Made by a program: the position numbers and the translations under genes. The notes under the pieces were generated by a model, which saw only the letters and a program-made list of their open reading frames with translations, made no database searches and had not been told where the DNA came from. From Cognatiyoonia sp965661665 (GTDB lineage Bacteria > Pseudomonadota > Alphaproteobacteria > Rhodobacterales > Rhodobacteraceae), in contig NZ_CBFIEO010000003.1 in the NCBI RefSeq assembly GCF_965661665.1, forward strand, positions 62,001-126,000: DNA of 64,000 nt. Direction: 5' to 3'. Shown in pieces: positions 1 to 7,716 of the stretch; position 1 is the first letter of the stretch, and each line of letters starts with the position of its first letter.

Positions 1-31
1 ACACCGCGTATGTTCATATCTGATCACGAGC

Positions 32-46
32 GGGTCAAGCTGACCC
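32..46. repeat. GGGTCA-N3-TGACCC inverted repeat
   Basis: A 6-bp perfect inverted repeat (GGGTCA, three bases, TGACCC) lies about 45 bases before the first start codon of the broken trhA gene. Two related AGGTC/GACCT repeats lie just after that gene (753-772 and 817-836). It could be an operator half-site pair or a chance palindrome. No regulator is identified. Confidence 0.3.
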
Positions 47-91
47 AAAGTCAACCTTTGTGACTCTGCACCTCCACGCTAGCTTTGCGTC

Positions 92-748
92 ATGAGACAC
101 GGAAAAGGGCCGTATGCAAACATGGTGCGGTCGGAACGGATCGCGGATGGAGTGATGCATGGGCTGGGCGTATTAAGTGCTTTTGTCGGCGCTACTGCCA
201 GCATCGCTTGGGCCGCTGGTCACGCGGATGCAGGGCAGATATGGGCCTTGAGCATTTACGGCGCGGCTCTGCTCGCCACTTTCAGCGCCTCGGCCTTCTA
301 CCATCTGCCACCGTGGAAAGGCATCTAGCCGAAACTGCGTCAGATCGATCATGCGGCTACCTATCTGAAGATCACAGGCACCTACACGCACCTGGTCGTG
401 ATAATCGGGTCGGCGTTCTCTTATGTCATTCTAGGCATCGTCTGTGCGCTAGCGATTTTAGGGACCACGCTGAAAATTTTCTTCTGGCGTCGGCCGGGCT
501 GGTTCAGCACTGGGCTCTATCACGTCATGGGGTGGCTCAGCCTAGCCCTCGTTTGGGGCATGATCCCTGTCGTGCCCGGCGTAACGTTGGGCCTGATTGC
601 GATTGGCGGCGCGCTCTATACCTCTGAAGTGATCTTCTATCAAACCGACAAACAGAAGTTCTAAACGGCGATCTGGCACGGATTCGTCGTAGCAGTGTCG
701 GCCTGTTTTTTCGCAGCCATCTTCATTGGCGTCGCCGCTCAAGCCTGA
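92..748 (+). pseudogene. trhA: Broken hemolysin III / TrhA (PAQR-type) membrane protein, two in-frame stops
   Basis: One reading frame runs for 219 codons from ATG 92 to TGA 746-748, which matches the family's usual length of about 215 residues. It is interrupted by TAG at 326-328 and TAA at 662-664. The pieces are family-typical: GVMHGLGV near the start, SAFYHLPPW before the first stop, LRQIDHAATYLKITGTYTH after it, and TAIWHGFVV after the second stop. Members are seven-helix inner-membrane proteins of the PAQR superfamily, linked to membrane energetics. No frameshift is needed to restore the frame, so the damage looks like two point mutations. A start at ATG 122 is also possible. Two independent stops make a sequencing error unlikely. 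Confidence 0.85.
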
Positions 749-752
749 CATC

Positions 753-836
753 AGGTCAGAAAATCCCGACCTTTCTTGACGCTGGGTAAGGTAAATCTGA
801 CCCTTGTTGATGTCCGAGGTCAGGTTTCCATGACCT
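753..836. repeat. Two AGGTC/GACCT inverted repeats between trhA remnant and next gene
   Basis: AGGTCA at 753-758 faces GACCT at 768-772, and AGGTCA at 817-822 faces TGACCT at 831-836. Arm spacings are 9 and 8 bases. They sit in the 168-base gap before the CBU_0592-family gene and resemble the repeat at 32-46. They could bind a dimeric regulator or form small hairpins. Function is not known. Confidence 0.3.
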
Positions 837-916
837 GCCAATCCCAACCATCCCTTTAAGTTCAATCCCAACAGCGAGTACGGCATGAAACGCCTCGTTC
901 ATTGGGAGGAACGGCA

Positions 917-1210
917 ATGACAAGCATGGTTGAAATGAACATCTACGAAGCGATCGGTGTCGCGGCTTTTGCGCTCTACGTGATGAATTACTTGTTGTTG
1001 ACGATCGAAGAGGTCAGCTCGGAACAAGCGTCGTATTTTGTTCTGAACTGGTTGGCGGCGACCTTTGTGTCAATTGGTTTGATGCAATCGTTTAACTTGG
1101 CGTCTGCTCTGATCCAGATCTTCTGGATTGGCATCTCAAGTTGGGGGATCTACGTCCGGTTTTCGCGTCAGGGTCGCTCCGCCGATAGCCCGCTTGGACT
1201 AAGCGCCTAA
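917..1210 (+). CDS. CBU_0592-family small membrane protein
   Basis: A 97-residue protein with three hydrophobic stretches. The pattern AFALYVMNYLLL ... LNWLAATFVSIGL ... FNLASALIQIFWIGIS is typical of the CBU_0592-like domain, a small integral inner-membrane family of unknown function. ATG 917 is preferred over the upstream TTG 902 because GGGAGGA at 904-910 is a strong ribosome site six bases before it. The last four bases overlap the end of the convergent peptidase gene. Family assignment is by remembered pattern; no enzymatic role can be read from it. Confidence 0.75.
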   Translation: MTSMVEMNIYEAIGVAAFALYVMNYLLLTIEEVSSEQASYFVLNWLAATFVSIGLMQSFNLASALIQIFWIGISSWGIYVRFSRQGRSADSPLGLSA

Positions 1211-1923
1211 AGCCCCGCTGCGACGCGCTGCACCGTCGCAAGGCGGTCAGCGTTCGCAGGGTGGGATCCCAAAAACCTGTTGCCAGGGTCAGGAATACGC
1301 GCAAAGAATTGCGCCCCTCGCACCGGATCAAAGCCAGCCCACTTGGCAATCACGGTGCCCAGCGCATCGGCCTCAAGCTCAAAGTTTTTCGAATAGGTCC
1401 GCGCGCCGATGGCCGCGCCCAGTTGCCCCGCCGCCTCTGCCGCGCGAGTGTCACCCCCAAAAAGCGTCGATGCGATCACCGCGCCCAAGGTCGCGTTTTG
1501 CCGCGTTTGGCTTAGATGGCCACGGATGTGATGCGCAGCCTCATGCGCCATGATGAAGGCAAGTTCATCCCTGTTTCGCGCCCCGGCAACGAGTGAAGTG
1601 GTAAACGCAATGATAGGGCGCCCCGCCTCATCCACGGTCTGAAACGCATTTGGGGGCGCATTCACCCGACGATCCACGACAATCTGAAAGTCGCAGTTCT
1701 GGCCCGGGCTGCGCTCTCCGCAAACTTGCTCTGCCACAGGTTCTACGGTCTCCACCACATTGATGAAGTTTCGCAACGCGGTTTCCGGCTCCAACACGCT
1801 GTCAAAGAGCAGGGCAGCCGGCACGGGAAGTTTGCCCAGACCCGTGTTGGGGGTTTGTTCCACCTGCACAGGGGCGCAGGCGGTGAGTGCTGCACTGAAT
1901 AGAACCGCGAGAAGGACGCGCAT
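1207..1923 (-). CDS. M48-family zinc metalloprotease, lipoprotein
   Basis: A 238-residue protein. The N-terminus is a lipoprotein signal with lipobox LTAC and acylated Cys16, so it is probably anchored in the envelope. HEAAH at residues 127-131 is the HExxH zinc site, and ELEADALG near residue 182-189 supplies the third ligand typical of M48 (BepA/LoiP-like) peptidases. A likely role is quality control of outer-membrane or lipoproteins; the substrate is unknown. The start at 1923 fits the signal peptide, although the frame stays open further upstream. It is convergent with the preceding gene. Confidence 0.85.
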   Translation of the reverse strand: MRVLLAVLFSAALTACAPVQVEQTPNTGLGKLPVPAALLFDSVLEPETALRNFINVVETVEPVAEQVCGERSPGQNCDFQIVVDRRVNAPPNAFQTVDEAGRPIIAFTTSLVAGARNRDELAFIMAHEAAHHIRGHLSQTRQNATLGAVIASTLFGGDTRAAEAAGQLGAAIGARTYSKNFELEADALGTVIAKWAGFDPVRGAQFFARIPDPGNRFLGSHPANADRLATVQRVAAGL

Positions 1924-2055
1924 GGGAAACTGCCTCGGATTGCTTTTCGGTGAGTGTAGCGACCTATGCCCCCGTTTCCAGTGACCCAACCCCCACAATT
2001 TCGTCAGTGGCGAGACTTCTCTTGCATGGGAGAGTGATCCCGATAGTCTGAGATC

Positions 2056-2301
2056 ATGTTTACGATAGAACACGAATTCGACTCCACCGTCGTGACCTTG
2101 GTGGATGAAGCCGATGCACCCCTGAAAGAAGACGTCATCATCCACGCTTTTGAGGATTGCGTCACCATCACACAATACGATCTTCGCCTGAGAGAAGACA
2201 GCGTGATCACGCTGTCGATGTCCCAAATTCGCGATTTGGGCGCGGCGCTGGACCTGCCCGAAGGCGTCTACCGCTTGGTGCCGAATGAGGCAGCGTCATG
2301 A
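2056..2301 (+). CDS. Small conserved-looking protein coupled to the deacetylase gene
   Basis: An 81-residue acidic, soluble protein that I do not recognise. It has no cysteine cluster, membrane segment or signal peptide, and its pattern suggests an all-beta or alpha/beta domain. Its stop overlaps the ATG of the deacetylase gene in an ATGA arrangement (start 2298, stop TGA 2299-2301). This implies translational coupling and supports it being a real gene. A role with the downstream amidohydrolase is inferred only from this coupling. Confidence 0.6.
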   Translation: MFTIEHEFDSTVVTLVDEADAPLKEDVIIHAFEDCVTITQYDLRLREDSVITLSMSQIRDLGAALDLPEGVYRLVPNEAAS

Positions 2302-3413
2302 GCACAGGATTTTTCTATGATGAGCGGTGCTTTTGGCATGGCAGCGGCAATTATGCGGGACTTTTGCCCGTGGGCGGATTGGTGCAACCGTCAGAAACTG
2401 CCGGCCTGCCCGAAAGCCCGGAGACGAAGCGCCGTTTGGTGAACTTGCTGCGTGTCACAGGGCTGGCGCATGATTTGGCGATGCAAGGGGCTGAGGTGGC
2501 GACCCGCGCCGATCTGGACCGGGTGCATCCCGCGGCATATTTGGACGAATTTCAGCGTTTGTCAGACGACAAAGGCGGTGAACTGGGTCGCCGCACGCCG
2601 TTTGGCCCCGGTGGGTTTGAGATTGCGGCTCTGTCGGCAGGGTTGTCGAAGGCGGCTTTGGCGTCGGTTCTGAAGGGCGATCACAAGAACGCTTACGCGC
2701 TCGCGCGCCCGCCCGGGCATCATTGCTTGCCGGATTATCCGAACGGGTTTTGCCTGCTCAACAACATCGCCATCGCGATTGAAGCGGCGAAAGCGGCGGG
2801 GTTGGCGCAGCGCTTTGCGGTGCTCGATTGGGACGTGCATCACGGCAACGGGACAGAAGCGATTTTCTACGACCGCGACGACGTGCTGACCGTGTCGATC
2901 CATCAAGACCGGAATTATCCAATGGACACGGGTGCATTCGCGGACCGTGGTGAAGGCGCGGGGCTTGGGGGCAACCTCAACATCCCTCTGCCGCCCGGTG
3001 CGGGGCACAAGGGATATCTTGAAGCGATGGAGAAGCTCGCCCTGCCCGAGATCCGCGCGTTTCAGCCCGATGTACTCATCATCGCGTGTGGTTTTGATGC
3101 GGGGGCGAATGATCCTTTGGGGCGGATGCTCGCCACGCAAGAGACCTTCGCCGCGATGAGCGATCAGGTGATGGCTCTGGCGGATGAAGTGTGCGGCGGA
3201 CGGCTGATGATGTCGCATGAGGGCGGATATTCTGAAAACTACGTGCCGTTCTGTGGGCACGCAGTTTTGCAGCGCATGTCAGGCAGCGCGATCCATGTGG
3301 CAGATCCATTCGACGGTGTGTTCGAGTTGCGCCAACCCGATACGGCCTTTGATGCCTACCTAACCACCGTGCTCGACGGATATGCCGCGGCTTTGGAAAG
3401 TGAAGACAGATGA
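2298..3413 (+). CDS. Histone deacetylase-like / acetylpolyamine amidohydrolase
   Basis: A 371-residue member of the arginase/deacetylase fold, class II HDAC type. The zinc-dependent deacetylase residues are present: H141-H142 in RPPGHH, zinc ligands D179 and H181 in DWDVHHGNG, D267 in CGFDAGANDP, and catalytic Tyr311 in HEGGYSEN. In bacteria such enzymes remove acetyl groups from polyamines or other acylated amines rather than from histones. It overlaps the small ORF before it and the agmatinase-like gene after it by four bases each. This points to an operon for polyamine or acylated-guanidine breakdown. The substrate is inferred from context, not proved. Confidence 0.85.
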   Translation: MSTGFFYDERCFWHGSGNYAGLLPVGGLVQPSETAGLPESPETKRRLVNLLRVTGLAHDLAMQGAEVATRADLDRVHPAAYLDEFQRLSDDKGGELGRRTPFGPGGFEIAALSAGLSKAALASVLKGDHKNAYALARPPGHHCLPDYPNGFCLLNNIAIAIEAAKAAGLAQRFAVLDWDVHHGNGTEAIFYDRDDVLTVSIHQDRNYPMDTGAFADRGEGAGLGGNLNIPLPPGAGHKGYLEAMEKLALPEIRAFQPDVLIIACGFDAGANDPLGRMLATQETFAAMSDQVMALADEVCGGRLMMSHEGGYSENYVPFCGHAVLQRMSGSAIHVADPFDGVFELRQPDTAFDAYLTTVLDGYAAALESEDR

Positions 3414-4387
3414 CCGACAGACATGAAGCCTCCATGATGGAGAACCTCTATTGGTGGGGCATCCCAACGATGTTCCGCTGCCCCAATGAGGGGCCGGAAG
3501 GCGCGGATATTGCTTTGGTGGGCGTGCCGCATTCAGCGGGCAACGGCACGACGGAGCGGGATCAGCATTTGGGGCCACGCGCGTTGCGCAACGTCTCAAG
3601 CGTATCGCGGCGGATGCACAGCGGGTTTGAGATTGATCCTTGGACTGCGGCGAAGATTATCGACGTGGGCGACGTCCCCTTCCCCCGTGCCAACGACAAT
3701 GAAGCCTGCATCGCGGACATCACGCGCTTCTACACAGACATCGACGCGGCAGGCGCGCGGCCTGTGTCCATTGGTGGGGATCATTCGATCACCGGCGGGA
3801 TCGTTCAAGCGCTGGGACGCGGCAAGATTGCAGGTGGGGAGCCTGTGTGTTTCCTCCACCTCGACGCGCATACGGACGTCTTCACCAAGGTGGATCATTT
3901 CCTTGGCGCCAAGAAATCGGCGGCGCATTGGGGCGCCTATCTGGCTGATCAAGGCCAAGTCGATCCGACCCATTCGATGCAGATCGGGCTGCGCGGCCAC
4001 GCCCGCACGCTGGATTGGCTGCAACCGTCCTATGATTATGGCTACAACGTCGTTACGATGAAGGATTTCCGCGCTCGGGGTTTGGCCAACGTCGTCGCCC
4101 AAGCGCGGGAGGTGTTGAATGGAAAACCCGTCTACATCACCTTTGATCTCGATTGCCTCGACCCCACCATCGCGCCCGGTGTGTCGAACATCGAACCGGG
4201 GGAGAAGGGACTTGACATTGATGAGGCGGTGGGGCTGCTCCACGCCGTGCGCGGGCTCAACATCGTCGGGGGCGACGTGGTTTGTATGATGCCCACGAAA
4301 GACAGCCCCAACCAGATCACAGCGTTGACCGCGACGGCGATCATGTTTGAGATGATTTCGATGATGGCCGAGAACGTAAAGGGCTAA
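3410..4387 (+). CDS. Agmatinase/ureohydrolase-family enzyme
   Basis: A 325-residue manganese ureohydrolase. The family motifs are GGDHS at 122-126, DAHTD at 152-156 and FDLDCLDP at 245-252, giving the two-Mn centre. The family hydrolyses guanidino compounds (agmatine, guanidinobutyrate, guanidinopropionate) to urea plus an amine. The sequence alone does not fix the substrate. It starts within the stop of the deacetylase gene (ATGA overlap), so the two are probably made together and may act in sequence on polyamine-related compounds. Its stop overlaps the end of arsH on the other strand. Confidence 0.85.
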   Translation: MTDRHEASMMENLYWWGIPTMFRCPNEGPEGADIALVGVPHSAGNGTTERDQHLGPRALRNVSSVSRRMHSGFEIDPWTAAKIIDVGDVPFPRANDNEACIADITRFYTDIDAAGARPVSIGGDHSITGGIVQALGRGKIAGGEPVCFLHLDAHTDVFTKVDHFLGAKKSAAHWGAYLADQGQVDPTHSMQIGLRGHARTLDWLQPSYDYGYNVVTMKDFRARGLANVVAQAREVLNGKPVYITFDLDCLDPTIAPGVSNIEPGEKGLDIDEAVGLLHAVRGLNIVGGDVVCMMPTKDSPNQITALTATAIMFEMISMMAENVKG

Positions 4388-5121
4388 GACTTGCCCAAAC
4401 GTTTGTGGACCTGTTCGGCCGTTTCCACCCGTTCAGAATAGCGATCCACAAGCTCTTCCTTGCGGGCGCGGGTCATCCAAGTGAAGCGGGCCATTTCCTC
4501 CATCACATCGACAATACGGTTGTATAGGGGGCCTGGCTTCATCCGGCCTTTCTCGAACTCAAGCCACGCTTTCGGGACGGATGACTGGTTCGGGATCGTC
4601 AGAAGACGCATCCACCGGCCCAAAATACGCAGCTCATTGACCGTGTTGAAGGATTGCGAGCCGCCGTTGACCTGCATCACAGCAAGAGTTTTGCCCTGCG
4701 TCGGGCGGATGCCGCCGATGGGTGCGAGCGGGATCCAGTCGATTTGCGCTTTCATCACGGCGGTCATGGTGCCATGGCGCTCAGGACTGGACCAAACCAT
4801 GCCTTCGCACCACATGACTAGGTCGCGTAGTTCGGCAACCTTCGGATGCTTTTCGTCTGCGTCGCCCGGCAATGGCAGGCCGCTGGGATCAAAGAACTTT
4901 GTCTCACACCCAAGCGCACGCAGTACCCGCGCGCCTTCCTCCGCCGCAGCGCGGGAATAGCTTTCTTCTCGCAGCGAACCATAGAGGAGCAAAATGCGCG
5001 GCGGGTGAGCCGGATCATTGGCAGGTGCCAAAGCGAGTCCGTTGAGCGGCACAAGCTGTCCCTCTACGATGTTTGGCATGTCAGAGGTGTCTAGCGGATC
5101 AGTCGGTTGTTTCATGCTCAA
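4384..5121 (-). CDS. arsH: ArsH-type NADPH-dependent FMN reductase
   Basis: A 245-residue flavoprotein. LLLYGSLREESYSR (about residues 44-57) is the flavin-phosphate loop of the NADPH-dependent FMN reductase fold. WSSPERHGTMTAVMKAQIDWIP and GGSQSFNTVNELRILGRWMRL are characteristic of ArsH. Known ArsH proteins oxidise trivalent organoarsenicals or reduce quinones and metals. Here it stands alone, with no arsR, arsB or arsC nearby, so a general redox role is as likely as arsenic resistance. The start at 5121 is one option; ATG at 5115 or 5079 would shorten the unconserved N-terminus. Confidence 0.85.
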   Translation of the reverse strand: MSMKQPTDPLDTSDMPNIVEGQLVPLNGLALAPANDPAHPPRILLLYGSLREESYSRAAAEEGARVLRALGCETKFFDPSGLPLPGDADEKHPKVAELRDLVMWCEGMVWSSPERHGTMTAVMKAQIDWIPLAPIGGIRPTQGKTLAVMQVNGGSQSFNTVNELRILGRWMRLLTIPNQSSVPKAWLEFEKGRMKPGPLYNRIVDVMEEMARFTWMTRARKEELVDRYSERVETAEQVHKRLGKS

Positions 5122-5554
5122 GGTGCGGCTTCATTTCAATCAGCACCTGTTGTAACGCAGTTGTTTCGCGCAGCAACCGCTTCGCTTCATTGACTGAAAT
5201 CACGCCGTCCTCAATGGACTGGTTGTATTTACCCATCAAAACCGCAAAACGCTGGCTCAAGGCCACAACGTCTGAGTTAATGCCAACCGTCTGGTTTGGC
5301 GTGTCCTTATCATAAGACAGCGTAATTCCATTGAGTTCTGCCAGAGCGGACGTCAAATGCGGTTAGCTTGACGCGGTTTCCAGCGCCGCGATCGCGTCCA
5401 CCGGCATGAAACGGTCGCTACGTTACGGATTGTCCGAATAGTATCGTCCCAGTGTCGCTTTGGATTTACCCGTGAGTTCACAGGCCGCCTCGATCCCGAC
5501 ATCCTTCACAAAGGCTACAGGATGTTTTTTGAGGTATTTCCCCTGACTCGTCAT
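5099..5554 (-). pseudogene. Small HTH-like gene broken by two in-frame TAA codons
   Basis: A single frame of 152 codons begins at ATG 5554, behind a GGAGG ribosome site, and ends at 5099. It carries TAA at 5423-5425 and again at 5357-5371 (between ETASS and PHLTSALAEL). The N-terminal part has an HTH-like segment, ELTGKSKATLGRYYS. The C-terminal part is helical (ALSQRFAVLMGKYNQSIEDG, EAKRLLRETTALQQVL). The stops sit where Glu (DNP-E-RSDRF) and Tyr (SS-Y-PHLT) would be expected, each one base from a sense codon. I recall similar intact small proteins in Rhodobacteraceae but cannot name the function. The 3' end overlaps the start of arsH. Confidence 0.7.
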
Positions 5555-5855
5555 ACGTGTCCCTCCGCGTGCCTGCTGATTTGCCCTAGAGATACTCGAT
5601 AGAGACGTCTTGTGGGATTTAGTGGTAGACTTTCCATTAAATGAGACCGGACGTTTCGTCACATGCACATTTTCGATTTCGTGAAGAAATTGTTCTTATA
5701 CTCGAAGCCAAATGACGGGCTTCGAGGCCTCCACCCGGTTAAAGATCCCGTGTCAGGCGCATGTTTCACGTCATTAAGTTCGTCAAATCGCTGCATCGTC
5801 AAAGTTTCAGCACCAACCGTTTGCAGTTCCACGCGACGCCGCCTATCACCGCTAT
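5555..5855. other. 301-base intergenic region between divergent genes
   Basis: This lies between the start of the broken HTH-like gene (minus strand) and tdk (plus strand), so it should hold both promoters. I see no convincing promoter hexamers. The only clear structure is the 9-bp hairpin at 5701-5726. An open frame crossing it (5663-5929) runs into tdk in another frame and shows no protein-like pattern. Confidence 0.5.
5701..5726. repeat. 9-bp perfect hairpin
   Basis: CTCGAAGCC (5701-5709) pairs perfectly with GGCTTCGAG (5718-5726) across an 8-base loop. No T-run follows on either strand, so it is not a typical terminator. It lies about 130 bases before tdk and could be a leader structure or a remnant. 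Function is unknown. Confidence 0.4.
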
Positions 5856-6434
5856 ATGGCCAAGCTTTACTTCAATTATTCCACGATGAACGCCGGCAAA
5901 TCGACGGTGCTCCTGCAAGCGGCGCATAACTATGCCGAACGCGGGATGAGCACGTATCTGTTGACTGCGAAGTTTGACAATCGTGCAGGCCATGCGCGGA
6001 TTGCAAGCCGGATCGGCATTGGTCAAGACGCCGATACGTTTGAAGCGGGCGAAGATCTCTTCACCAAGTTGGAAGCAAGGCTGGCGAAAGGGCCATGCGC
6101 CTGTGTCTTCATCGATGAAGCACAGTTCTTGGAACCTGATCAAGTCTGGCAGCTGGCCCGCGCGGTCGATGACCTTGGCGTGCCAGTGATGTGCTACGGG
6201 CTGCGCGTGGACTTTCTCGGCAACCTCTTCCCCGGTTCTGCGACCTTACTCGCCCTCTCAGATGAAATGCGCGAGGTGCGCACGATTTGTCACTGCGGCA
6301 AGAAGGCGACAATGGTCATTCGGAAAGATGCCGACGGAAACGTCGTCACGAGCGGCGACCAAATCCAAGTTGGCGGGAATGAGACCTATGTCTCCCTCTG
6401 TCGGCGTCACTGGCGCAAGGCCGTGGGCGATTAA
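5856..6434 (+). CDS. tdk: Thymidine kinase (type II)
   Basis: A 192-residue enzyme that phosphorylates thymidine to dTMP for salvage. The P-loop is MNAGKST at 11-17. The Walker B/catalytic segment is FIDEAQF at 85-91, with Glu88 as base. The zinc-holding lasso is CHCGKKA (C145, C147) with CRRH (C182, H185). Length and motifs are those of the TK1-like family. It overlaps the end of the convergent dehydrogenase gene by four bases. Confidence 0.95.
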   Translation: MAKLYFNYSTMNAGKSTVLLQAAHNYAERGMSTYLLTAKFDNRAGHARIASRIGIGQDADTFEAGEDLFTKLEARLAKGPCACVFIDEAQFLEPDQVWQLARAVDDLGVPVMCYGLRVDFLGNLFPGSATLLALSDEMREVRTICHCGKKATMVIRKDADGNVVTSGDQIQVGGNETYVSLCRRHWRKAVGD

Positions 6435-7378
6435 ACCGCCTGTGGCGGGGTCTCCCCTTTGCTCCACGCGATAATATTGTCGAGCGCCATCTGCCCCATC
6501 TGTTCGCGCACTTCCATGGCGGAAGTACCAAGGTGCGGCAGCAGAACCGCGTTTTCCAAGGCACGCATACGCTCTGGCACGAACGGCTCTTTCTCGAACA
6601 CATCAAGGCCCGCGCCCGCGATTTGACGGGTCTCAAGCGCATCGATCAACGCCGCTTCGTCCACCACATCGCCACGGGCAACGTTGACGAAAATACCGGT
6701 TGGTTTCATCGCGGCCAAAGCATCTTTGTCGATCAACTGTGTGTTGGCACCACCGCCCGGCACGGTGACAACGATGATGTCCGCCTCTGCCATCACATCT
6801 GCCAGCGTTTCGCGCTGAACGGCAGGGAAATCCATGGGTTTGACAGAACGATTGAAGTAGATAACAGGCATCTCAAAGCCGAAATGCGCGCGCCGCGCGA
6901 CCGCTTGACCGATGCGGCCCATGCCAATGATGCCGATGGTTTTGCCCGTTACATGCGTGCCCAGCATAAAGGACGGCGTCCAACCGTCCCAGCCGCCCGT
7001 ACGTACCAAACGCTCCCCTTCACCCGCACGGCGACAAGCCGCTAGGATCAGCGTCATCGCAATGTCAGCAGTGGCATCGGTGACCACATCAGGCGTGTTG
7101 GACACTGTGACCCCTGCTTTCTGAGCAGCATCCACATCAATATGGTTATAGCCGACGCCAAAATTGCCAATCATCTTGCAGCGGACGTCTCCCTCAAACG
7201 CCGCAGCGGAAAACTGATCCCCCAGGGTCGCGAGGATCGCATCATAATCGCGCAACACGGCGGCGCATTCGTCGGGCGACATGCCCTCCTCGCTCTCGCG
7301 GATCGTAGTGTCAAACGCGGCGGACGCCTGATCGGGGATGGAGCCCGGAAAGCGGCGAGTCAGTAGTATTTTTGTCAA
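6431..7378 (-). CDS. D-2-hydroxyacid dehydrogenase (glyoxylate/hydroxypyruvate reductase type)
   Basis: A 315-residue NAD(P)-dependent enzyme of the D-isomer hydroxyacid dehydrogenase family. The dinucleotide loop GMGRIGQAVA lies near residue 152. The catalytic Arg is in NVARGDVV, Glu in DVFEKEP, and His in LLPHLGTS. It most resembles glyoxylate/hydroxypyruvate reductases. It is the last gene of a tight minus-strand operon proC-csaA-dehydrogenase, overlapping csaA by four bases (ATGA). The exact substrate cannot be read from sequence. Confidence 0.9.
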   Translation of the reverse strand: MTKILLTRRFPGSIPDQASAAFDTTIRESEEGMSPDECAAVLRDYDAILATLGDQFSAAAFEGDVRCKMIGNFGVGYNHIDVDAAQKAGVTVSNTPDVVTDATADIAMTLILAACRRAGEGERLVRTGGWDGWTPSFMLGTHVTGKTIGIIGMGRIGQAVARRAHFGFEMPVIYFNRSVKPMDFPAVQRETLADVMAEADIIVVTVPGGGANTQLIDKDALAAMKPTGIFVNVARGDVVDEAALIDALETRQIAGAGLDVFEKEPFVPERMRALENAVLLPHLGTSAMEVREQMGQMALDNIIAWSKGETPPQAV

Positions 7379-7716
7379 TGTAGGCGTCCTCCCTTGGGTA
7401 CATTTTGATCAGGACGGCAAAGAATAACCTCCCCCTCTACATCCTGAAACCCAAGAACTAACACTTCTGACATAAATTTCCCAATTTGACGGGGTGGAAA
7501 GTTTACCACCGCCATCAACTGCTGCCCGATGAGCCCCTCCGGCGTATAATGCGCGGTGATCTGGGCGGAGCTTTTCTTTTCCCCGATCTCACCGCCAAAA
7601 TCGATCCAGAGCTTGATCGCGGGCTTGCGGGCTTCGGGATAGGGTTCGGCTTTGACTACCTCCCCCACGCGAATTTCGACCTTTAGAAAATCGTCAAACG
7701 TGATCTCATCCGCCAT
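7375..7716 (-). CDS. csaA: CsaA-like tRNA-binding-domain protein
   Basis: A 113-residue protein that is essentially one OB-fold tRNA-binding domain: FLKVEIRVGEVVKAEPYPEARKPAIKLWIDFG, ending in LGFQDVEGEVILCRPDQNVPKGGRLH. This is the CsaA family, described as a dimeric secretion-related chaperone. ATG 7716 gives the normal family length; a longer frame begins upstream inside proC but is not family-like. Its start lies 11 bases inside the end of proC and its end overlaps the dehydrogenase start, so translation of all three is probably coupled. Confidence 0.9.
   Translation of the reverse strand: MADEITFDDFLKVEIRVGEVVKAEPYPEARKPAIKLWIDFGGEIGEKKSSAQITAHYTPEGLIGQQLMAVVNFPPRQIGKFMSEVLVLGFQDVEGEVILCRPDQNVPKGGRLH

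Noticed and set aside
4384..5121. Arsenic-resistance island
   Set aside because: arsH has no arsR, arsB/acr3 or arsC neighbours in the window.
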